A stretch of DNA of 42,891 nt, from NCBI GenBank assembly GCA_964436825.1, contig CAYTEO010000020.1:1-42891 (forward strand), given 5' to 3'. Positions 25,853 to 32,212 of the stretch are shown piece after piece. Under the pieces are notes generated by a model that saw only the letters and a program-made list of their open reading frames with translations, was not told where the DNA came from and made no database searches. The translations under genes and the position numbers were made by a program. Numbering within the stretch: position 1 is the first letter of the stretch; each line of letters opens with the position of its first letter. Source of the stretch: CAYTEO01 sp964436825. GTDB lineage: Bacteria; Krumholzibacteriota; Krumholzibacteriia; LZORAL124-64-63.

Positions 25853-26557
25853 TCAGGGCGGGGGCAGTCCGGCCAGCTCGCGCGCCCGCAGCAGGACGTC
25901 GTCGAGCATCGCCGGGGTCAACCGGCCCGAGTTCGTGTTGCGGAAGCTGACGTGGTAGGTGTCGATCAGCCACGTCCCGTCGGGCAGCTCGTAAGCGGCG
26001 CCGTGGCGGAACGGGTGGCGGGCCTTGACGATGACCCGTCCCCGGGAGACGAGCAGGTCCAGGTAGGCGTCGTGGCCGATCTTCCCCATCCCGATGACCA
26101 CGCGCAGGCGGGGCAGGTGGTCCAGGTCGTAGGCCAGCCACGGCCGGCAGCGGCGGATCTCGTCGCGCAGCGGCACGTTCTGGGGCGGGACGCAACGCAG
26201 CGCCGAGGTGACCCAGAGGTCGCGGACGCGCAGGCCGTCGTCGCGGCGCTCGGTCGTGGGGCGGTCCGTGAAGCCGCAGCGGTGCAGGGCCGGGAAGAGG
26301 AAGGCGCCGCTGGCGTCGCCGGTGAACATCCGCCCGGTGCGGTTGGCGCCGTGGGCCCCGGGGGCCAGGCCGATCAGGGCGACGGGCGCCCGGGGGTCGC
26401 CGAACCCGGGCAGGGGCCGGCCCCAGTACTCCCAGTCCATGTAGGCGCGCCGCTTCTCGCGGGCCACCCGCTCCCGCCAGTGGGCCAGGCGCGGGCAGCG
26501 CCGGCAGGCGAGCAGCTCCGGCGGGGCGGGATCGAAGGGGGTGTCGTCTCTGGCCAT
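25853..26557 (-). CDS. Uracil-DNA glycosylase, family 5 (UdgB type)
   Basis: Removes uracil and some deaminated purines from DNA. Motif A is GLAPGAHGANRTGRMFTGD, which lacks the polar residue of family 4 as expected for family 5, and motif B begins ARHPF. Iron-sulphur Cys are likely Cys18 and Cys21 (LACRRCPRL) with two more in SALRCVPPQ and RRCRPWL. The frame is open upstream; the ATG at 26557 gives 234 residues and the usual start, though the ribosome site is poor. Complements Nth as a second repair glycosylase in the window. Confidence 0.9.
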   Translation of the reverse strand: MARDDTPFDPAPPELLACRRCPRLAHWRERVAREKRRAYMDWEYWGRPLPGFGDPRAPVALIGLAPGAHGANRTGRMFTGDASGAFLFPALHRCGFTDRPTTERRDDGLRVRDLWVTSALRCVPPQNVPLRDEIRRCRPWLAYDLDHLPRLRVVIGMGKIGHDAYLDLLVSRGRVIVKARHPFRHGAAYELPDGTWLIDTYHVSFRNTNSGRLTPAMLDDVLLRARELAGLPPP

Positions 26558-26627
26558 GGCAGCAAGGGTACTCGATTCTCCCTTCCGGCGAAAGGGGCGG
26601 AACTCATAGTCGAGTATCGGGTTTCCC

Positions 26628-26656
26628 TTGATCGAGTGCCGTCGCGGTGACATCTT
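26628..26656 (+). promoter_or_regulatory. Candidate promoter of the DUF4920 gene
   Basis: TTGATC (26628-26633) and CATCTT (26651-26656) are 17 bp apart, about 50 bases before the ATG. The -10 match is weak. Confidence 0.4.
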
Positions 26657-26705
26657 ACCGTGACACCTGCCCCCGCCGTACACCATCGATCCGGAGGGAG
26701 TTTCC

Positions 26706-27179
26706 ATGCGCCGCACGCTCTGGTTGCCCGTCGTCCTGCTGCTGGTCCTGCCGCTGCTCGCCTTTGCCCGGGAGCTGCCTGCCGTCTACGGCGCCGGTGT
26801 CGGGGACGAGGCCGTCACCCCCATCAGCAAGATCCTTTCCCATCCCGAGAAGTTCGACGGCAAGCAGGTGAAGATCAGCGGGACCGTCGTGGCCGTCTGC
26901 GAGCACCGTGGCTGCTGGGTCGAGCTGGCGTCGGACCGGGAGGGCGAGACCCTGCGCGTCAAGGTCGAGGACGGCAAGATCGTCTTCCCGCGGGAGATCG
27001 TCGGCCACCGGCTGACGGCCGAGGGGACCTTCACGATCCACAACCTCGACCTGGAGACGACCCGCAAGGTCTGCAGCATGCAGGCCGAGAAGGAGGGCAA
27101 GCAGCTCGATCCGGCCGCCATCACCGAGTGCATGAAGGTCTACCAGGTCCACGGGACCGGAGCCGTCCTCGAACGCTGA
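26706..27179 (+). CDS. Secreted DUF4920 protein
   Basis: The 157-residue product has a signal peptide (LWLPVVLLLVLPLLAFA) and the DUF4920 core: ISKILSHPEKFDGKQVKISGTV, then VCEHRGCWVELASD with the conserved C-x4-G-C-W, and LTAEGTFTI. The family is an OB-fold-like periplasmic domain of unknown function; the paired Cys may bind metal or form a disulphide. GGAGGGAG precedes the ATG by about 5 bases. The next gene starts 3 bases after its stop, so both form an operon. Confidence 0.85.
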   Translation: MRRTLWLPVVLLLVLPLLAFARELPAVYGAGVGDEAVTPISKILSHPEKFDGKQVKISGTVVAVCEHRGCWVELASDREGETLRVKVEDGKIVFPREIVGHRLTAEGTFTIHNLDLETTRKVCSMQAEKEGKQLDPAAITECMKVYQVHGTGAVLER

Positions 27180-27182
27180 GCC

Positions 27183-27740
27183 GTGTCGACCTTCCGCAGG
27201 GTCTGCCGCTGGCTGCACCGGGAGCTGGGGTTCCTGGCGGTCGGGTTGACGCTGGTCTACGCGGTCAGCGGGATTGCCGTCAACCACATCCACCACTGGG
27301 ATCCCAGCTACCGGCGGACGGTCGAGCGCTCGGCCATCGCGCCGCCCGGGACCGGGCCCACCGCCGAGGTGGTCCCGGTCGTCCTGTCGCGCCTGGCACT
27401 CGCCGACTCCGTGCTCGATACCTGGCGGGCCCGACCGGAGCTGCTGCAGGTCTTCGTCGAGGGGGCCGTCTACGACGTCCGGCTGGACACCGGCGAGGTC
27501 GTCCGCCGCGGTTCCAGACCCCGTCCCCTGCTCTACGACCTCAACTTCATGCACCTGAACCGGGGCAAGGGGCCGTGGACGGGAATCGCCGACGCCTACG
27601 CCGCGGTGCTGGCCGTCCTGGCCATCACCGGCATCTTCCTGGTGCGGGGCCGGCGGGGCCTGGCCGGACGTGGCGGTCTGCTGATGGCCGCCGGTTTCCT
27701 GCTGCCGCTGCTGTACGCCCTCTGGGTCCGCGGGGGCTAG
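27183..27740 (+). CDS. PepSY-associated transmembrane protein
   Basis: 185 residues starting at a GTG 3 bases after the preceding stop. The N-terminal FRRVCRWLHRELGFLAVGLTLVYAVSGIAVNHIHHW is the PepSY_TM helix with its conserved basic residues and H-I-H-H. After a periplasmic loop come LNFMHLNRGKGPW and two more hydrophobic spans (YAAVLAVLAITGIFLV, LLMAAGFLLPLLYALW). Such proteins accompany iron or siderophore reduction and redox modules in other genomes; the role here is unknown. Confidence 0.82.
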   Translation: MSTFRRVCRWLHRELGFLAVGLTLVYAVSGIAVNHIHHWDPSYRRTVERSAIAPPGTGPTAEVVPVVLSRLALADSVLDTWRARPELLQVFVEGAVYDVRLDTGEVVRRGSRPRPLLYDLNFMHLNRGKGPWTGIADAYAAVLAVLAITGIFLVRGRRGLAGRGGLLMAAGFLLPLLYALWVRGG

Positions 27741-27795
27741 CCCGCGCCGCTGCAGGGGGCGGGCCGGACACGCTTTCCGTGACACAACCGTCGGC

Positions 27796-27824
27796 TTGAC
27801 TCTCCCTGGGCCCCGCTCTAGCTT
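27796..27824 (+). promoter_or_regulatory. Promoter of the saccharopine operon
   Basis: TTGACT (27796-27801) and TAGCTT (27819-27824) are exactly 17 bp apart, about 50 bases before the first ribosome site. No operator was recognised. Confidence 0.7.
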
Positions 27825-27882
27825 GGGCCGCGTCGGCGCCGCGATCCCCGGCGCCTGGGCGCGGCCACCCGGGAGGTTCCCC

Positions 27883-29196
27883 TTGAGCGTGACGATCGGC
27901 ATCCGGTGCGAGGACAAGAACGAGTGGGAACGCCGGGTTCCCCTGACGCCCGCCGACGCGGCCGCGGTCCAGGCGGCCAGCGGTGCGCGGGTCCTGGTCG
28001 AGCCCTCGCCCATCCGCGTCTTCGGCGACGAAGAGTACCGCGCGGCCGGCCTGGAGGTGACCCCCGCGGCCGTCGAGGCCGACATCCTGCTGGCCGTCAA
28101 GGAGATCCCCGACCGGCTCTACCGCCCGGGCGGCGTCTACGTCTGCTTCTCCCACACGATCAAGGGCCAGCCGTACAACATGCCGAACCTACGGACGCTG
28201 CTCGAGCGCGGGGCCACGCTCGTCGACTACGAACGGATCGTCGACGAGCGGGGGCGGCGGCTGATCTTCTTCAGCGTCCACGCCGGCTACGCCGGGATGA
28301 TCGAGTCGCTGCGCGCGCTGGCACTCCGCCTGGAGAGTCGTGGTGTGGCGACCCCGCTGCTGGAGATCCGGCCCGCCTGGCAGTACGGGAGCCTGGCCGA
28401 GGCCGAGGCGCACCTGGACGGGATCGGCGGGCGCCTGGCGCGCGACGGCATCCCCGGCCGGGAGGAGCCGCTGGTCATCGGGATCGCCGGCTACGGCAAC
28501 GTCAGCCGCGGGGCCCAGCGGATCCTCGCGCACCTGCCGGTGGCCGAGGTCACGCCGGAGCAGTTGCCGGAGGCGGCCCGGACCGCGGAGCAGCCCCTGG
28601 TCCTGACCGTCTTCCGCGAGGAGCACATGGTGCGCCGGCGCGACGGCGGCCCGTTCGACCTGCAGGAGTACTACGACCACCCGGAGCTCTACACGGGTCG
28701 CTTCGAGGAGCACCTGCCGCACCTGGACCTGCTGGTCAACAGCATCTACTGGACCGACCGCTACCCCCGCCTGTTGACCCGGACCTGGGCCGAGGCCGCC
28801 TTCGCCGGCGGCGGCGAGCCGCGCCTGCAGGTCGTCGGCGACATCAGCATCGACATCGAGGGGGCCATCGAGCTGAGCGTCAAGGCGACCCATCCGGACC
28901 GGCCCTGTTACGTCGTCGATCCGGTCTCCGGGACCGTCACCGACGGGGTGGCCGGGCGCGGGATCGTCATCATGGCCGTCGACAACCTGCCGTGCGAGCT
29001 GTCCCGCGAGTCGTCGGAGCACTTCAGCTCCATCCTCCGGGACATGGTGCCCGATCTGGCCCGGGCCGACTGGTCCCGCCCCTTCGCGGAGCTGGACCTG
29101 CCGCCCCACCTGCGTGCCGCCGTCATCGCCCACCGGGGCGAGCTGACGCCGGACTACGCCTATCTCGCCGACCACCTGGCGGCGGCGGAGGACTAG
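27883..29196 (+). CDS. Lysine-2-oxoglutarate reductase (saccharopine-forming)
   Basis: Condenses lysine with 2-oxoglutarate, using NADPH, to saccharopine. The 437-residue protein resembles the LKR half of animal and plant aminoadipate-semialdehyde synthase and belongs to the alanine-dehydrogenase-like superfamily. TIGIRCEDKNEWERRVPLTP, LAVKEIP, YVCFSHTIKGQPYNMP, LVIGIAGYGNVSRGAQ and LLVNSIYW are in family order. A TTG at 27883 lies 5 bases after GGGAGGT; the GTG two codons later is an alternative. The next gene starts directly after its TAG. The two following genes supply the next two steps, which strongly supports lysine degradation. Confidence 0.88.
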   Translation: MSVTIGIRCEDKNEWERRVPLTPADAAAVQAASGARVLVEPSPIRVFGDEEYRAAGLEVTPAAVEADILLAVKEIPDRLYRPGGVYVCFSHTIKGQPYNMPNLRTLLERGATLVDYERIVDERGRRLIFFSVHAGYAGMIESLRALALRLESRGVATPLLEIRPAWQYGSLAEAEAHLDGIGGRLARDGIPGREEPLVIGIAGYGNVSRGAQRILAHLPVAEVTPEQLPEAARTAEQPLVLTVFREEHMVRRRDGGPFDLQEYYDHPELYTGRFEEHLPHLDLLVNSIYWTDRYPRLLTRTWAEAAFAGGGEPRLQVVGDISIDIEGAIELSVKATHPDRPCYVVDPVSGTVTDGVAGRGIVIMAVDNLPCELSRESSEHFSSILRDMVPDLARADWSRPFAELDLPPHLRAAVIAHRGELTPDYAYLADHLAAAED

Positions 29197-30546
29197 ATGA
29201 AGATGATCCTGGTGCTGGGCGCCGGCATGGTGGCCCGCCCCCTGGTCCGCTACCTCCTGGAACGGGGGTACCGGCTCGTGCAGGCCGACATCGATCCCGC
29301 CCGCGCCGAGGCGATGATCGCCGGCCATCCCGACGGCCGGGCCGTCGCCCTGGACATGAGCGACGCCGAGGCTCTGGCCCGGCTGGTGGCGGAGGCCGAC
29401 CTGACGGTCAGTCTCGTGCCGCCGCAGTTCCATCCCGTCGCCGCGCGGGCCTGCCTCGACGCGGGCAAGCCGATGGTGACCGCCTCCTACGTCTCCGAGG
29501 CCATGGCGGCGCTGGATGCCGAGGCCCGGCAGAAGGGGCTGCTGCTGCTCAACGAGATCGGCGTCGATCCCGGGATCGACCACATGTCGGCCATGCGGGT
29601 CGTCGACCGGGTCCTCGCCCGCGGCGGGCGGATCACGCGGTTCCGCTCCTACTGTGGCGGCCTGCCCGCTCCCGAGGCGGTCGACAATCCCCTGGGGTAC
29701 AAGTTCTCCTGGGCGCCGCGCGGCGTCCTGGTCGCCGCCCGCAACGACGCCCGCTACCTGGAGGACGGCAGCGAGGTGCGCGTGCCCGGGGAGCGTCTCT
29801 TCCGCGACATGCACCTGGTGGCGCTGGCCGGCACGGGGGACTTCGAGGCCTATCCCAACCGCGACTCGCTGGCCTACCGCGAGGTCTACGGCCTGCACGA
29901 CGCGGCCACGCTCTACCGGGGCACCCTGCGCTATCCCGGCTGGTGCGACTGCCTGCACCAGTTCGGCCGGCTGGGGCTGCTGGACCTGGCACCGCGCGCG
30001 GCGGGCCGGACGACCCGCGCCGGCTACCTGCGCGGCCTGCTGGAGGCGACCCCCGGCGAGCCGTTGCCCGAGGCCGCGGCGCGGCGGCTGGGGATCGCCC
30101 GCGACTCGTTGCCGATCTGGACGCTGGAGTGGCTGGGGCTGTGCGACGACGCGCCGCTGGAGGCGTCGTCGCTGGCGCCGCTGGACTTCCTGGCCGGCTG
30201 CATGCTGGAGAAGCTGGCCTACCGGGAGGGGGAGCGCGACATGATCGTGATGAAGCACGTCTTCGTCGCCGAGTACCCCGACGGCCGGCGCGAGCTGCTG
30301 ACCTCCCGGCTGGTGGAGTACGGGCGGCCGGACGGCGACACGGCGATGGCCCGGACGGTCTCGCTGCCGGTGGCCATCGCGGCGCGCCTGATCGTGGAAG
30401 GGAAGATCGACCGGACCGGCGTGGTGCGCCCCGTGACGAGCGACATCTACGAGCCGGTCCTGGCGGAGCTGGAGGAACTGGACATCGTGTGCCAGGAAGA
30501 GGCCGCGCCCATCACCGCGGGCGGAGGCCGGGAAGGAGATGTCTGA
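29197..30546 (+). CDS. Saccharopine dehydrogenase (glutamate-forming)
   Basis: Oxidises saccharopine to aminoadipate semialdehyde and glutamate. ILVLGAGMVARPLVRYLLERG is the dinucleotide-binding fold. LTVSLVPPQFHPVAARACLDAGKPMVTASYV, EIGVDPGIDHMSAM and FRSYCGGLPAPEAVDNPLGYKFSW are diagnostic of the SDH domain of LKR/SDH. Length 449 residues. The ATG abuts the LKR stop with GGAGGAC before it, and its stop lies one base before the aldehyde dehydrogenase ATG, so the three are one operon. The two activities are separate proteins here, unlike the fused eukaryotic enzyme. Confidence 0.92.
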   Translation: MKMILVLGAGMVARPLVRYLLERGYRLVQADIDPARAEAMIAGHPDGRAVALDMSDAEALARLVAEADLTVSLVPPQFHPVAARACLDAGKPMVTASYVSEAMAALDAEARQKGLLLLNEIGVDPGIDHMSAMRVVDRVLARGGRITRFRSYCGGLPAPEAVDNPLGYKFSWAPRGVLVAARNDARYLEDGSEVRVPGERLFRDMHLVALAGTGDFEAYPNRDSLAYREVYGLHDAATLYRGTLRYPGWCDCLHQFGRLGLLDLAPRAAGRTTRAGYLRGLLEATPGEPLPEAAARRLGIARDSLPIWTLEWLGLCDDAPLEASSLAPLDFLAGCMLEKLAYREGERDMIVMKHVFVAEYPDGRRELLTSRLVEYGRPDGDTAMARTVSLPVAIAARLIVEGKIDRTGVVRPVTSDIYEPVLAELEELDIVCQEEAAPITAGGGREGDV

Positions 30547-30547
30547 C

Positions 30548-32092
30548 ATGGCGAGCAGGAGCGAGATCAACAGGATCTTCAGGGCTCTCGGACTGAGCAA
30601 GACCCTCAAGGGCGTCAACGCCGGGGGCAAGTGGTTCGCCAGCAGTGGCGACTACCTCGAGGTCGTCAACCCCACCGACGGGCAGGTCCTCGCCAGGGTC
30701 GAGCAGGCCTCGCCCCGGGACTACGAGCGGGCCGTCCGCAAGGCCCGCGAGGCCTTCCTCAAGTGGCGCGAGGTCCCCGCGCCCAAGCGCGGCGAGGTGG
30801 TCCGCCAGCTGGGCCATGCCCTGCGGGAGAAGAAGGAGATGCTGGGCCGCCTGGTCTCCCTGGAGATGGGCAAGATCCTCACCGAGGGTCTGGGCGAGGT
30901 CCAGGAGATGATCGACATCTGCGACTTCGCCGTCGGCCAGAGCCGCATGCTGTCGGGTCCGACCCTGCAGAGCGAGCGCCACTTCCACCGGATGATGGAG
31001 CAGTGGCATCCGCTGGGACCGGTCGGCATCATCACCGCCTTCAACTTCCCCGTCGCCGTCTGGGCCTGGAACACGGCCCTGGCCTGGGTCTGCGGCGACA
31101 GCACGGTGTGGAAGCCGTCCAGCAAGACGCCGCTGTGCGCCATCGCCTGCCAGAACATCGTGGGCGAGGTCTTCAAGCGCAACGGAGTGCCCACGGGCGT
31201 CTCCACGGTGGTCATTGGCCGCGGCTCGGTGGTCGGCGAGAAGCTGATCGCCGATCCGCGCCTGCCGCTGATCAGCGCCACGGGCTCCACGAGGATGGGC
31301 AAGCGGATCGGCGAGGTCGTCGGCGCCCGGCTGGGCCGCACCATCCTGGAGCTGGGCGGCAACAACGCCCTGATCATCAGCGACAAGGCCGACATGCGCG
31401 GGGCGGTGGCCTCGGCCTTCTTCGGCGCCGTCGGCACGGCGGGCCAGCGCTGCACCTCCACGCGCCGGCTGATCATCCACGAGGAGGTCTACGACACCTT
31501 CCTCAAGAAGCTGATCGCCAACTACAAGAAGGTCCGCATCGGCGATCCGCTGGATCCCAAGACCCTGATGGGACCGCTGATCGACGAGGGCGCCGTGCGC
31601 GACTACGAGAACGCCGTCGCGGCGGCCAAGGAGCAGGGCGGCAAGGTCCTCTACGGCGGCAAGGTTCTGCGGCCGCCCTTCGGGCACCGGACCTTCGTCA
31701 CCCCGACGATCGTCGAGATCGACAACAGCGCGCCGATCGTCCAGCAGGAGACGTTCGCCCCCATCGTCTACGTCATGAAGTACAGGACGCTGGAGGAGGC
31801 GATCGCCATGCACAACGACGTGCCGCAGGGGCTCTCGTCCGCCATCTTCACCGACAGCGTGGCCGAGGCCGAGCGGTTCACCAGCTGCGTCGGCAGCGAC
31901 TGCGGGATCGCCAACGTCAACCTGGGGACCTCGGGGGCGGAGATCGGCGGTGCCTTCGGCGGCGAGAAGGAGACCGGCGGCGGCCGCGAGTCCGGCAGCG
32001 ACGCCTGGAAGGCGTACATGCGCCGGCAGACGAACACGATCAACTGGGGCGGGGAGATCGTCCTGGCCCAGGGAGTCGAGTTCGACGCCTGA
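30548..32092 (+). CDS. Aldehyde dehydrogenase, ALDH7 (aminoadipate-semialdehyde) type
   Basis: NAD(P)-dependent oxidation of 2-aminoadipate 6-semialdehyde to 2-aminoadipate. The catalytic Cys302 is in VGTAGQRCTSTRRL and the general base Glu268 in ILELGGNNALI. GPVGIITAFNFPVAVWAWN, SNVNLGTSGAEIGGAFGGEK-like end segments (NVNLGTSGAEIGGAFGGEKE) and ESGSDAWKAYMRRQTNTIN place it in the antiquitin/AmaB group. The ATG at 30539 sits on the ribosome site AAGGAG; ATG 30548, 9 bases after it, is preferred, 514 residues. It completes the saccharopine route; a strong hairpin follows. Confidence 0.93.
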   Translation: MASRSEINRIFRALGLSKTLKGVNAGGKWFASSGDYLEVVNPTDGQVLARVEQASPRDYERAVRKAREAFLKWREVPAPKRGEVVRQLGHALREKKEMLGRLVSLEMGKILTEGLGEVQEMIDICDFAVGQSRMLSGPTLQSERHFHRMMEQWHPLGPVGIITAFNFPVAVWAWNTALAWVCGDSTVWKPSSKTPLCAIACQNIVGEVFKRNGVPTGVSTVVIGRGSVVGEKLIADPRLPLISATGSTRMGKRIGEVVGARLGRTILELGGNNALIISDKADMRGAVASAFFGAVGTAGQRCTSTRRLIIHEEVYDTFLKKLIANYKKVRIGDPLDPKTLMGPLIDEGAVRDYENAVAAAKEQGGKVLYGGKVLRPPFGHRTFVTPTIVEIDNSAPIVQQETFAPIVYVMKYRTLEEAIAMHNDVPQGLSSAIFTDSVAEAERFTSCVGSDCGIANVNLGTSGAEIGGAFGGEKETGGGRESGSDAWKAYMRRQTNTINWGGEIVLAQGVEFDA

Positions 32093-32123
32093 CACGTCCC
32101 GCCGCGCGCGGACCAGGCACGTG

Positions 32124-32143
32124 GGGGCGGCCGCGGCCGCCCC
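32124..32143 (+). terminator. Terminator of the saccharopine operon
   Basis: GGGGCGGCC-GC-GGCCGCCCC is a perfect GC-only palindrome, followed by TT. It lies 32 bases after the aldehyde dehydrogenase stop. Confidence 0.7.
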
Positions 32144-32149
32144 TTCGTG

Positions 32150-32178
32150 TTGAGGCCCCGGCCGGCCCGTGATATAGA
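32150..32178 (+). promoter_or_regulatory. Promoter of the PEP-synthase-domain gene
   Basis: TTGAGG (32150-32155) and TATAGA (32173-32178) are 17 bp apart. This gives a start near 32185 and means this gene is transcribed separately from the saccharopine operon. Confidence 0.6.
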
Positions 32179-32212
32179 GGACGGACGACGGAACCCCGGC
32201 CCGGAGGGAGCG

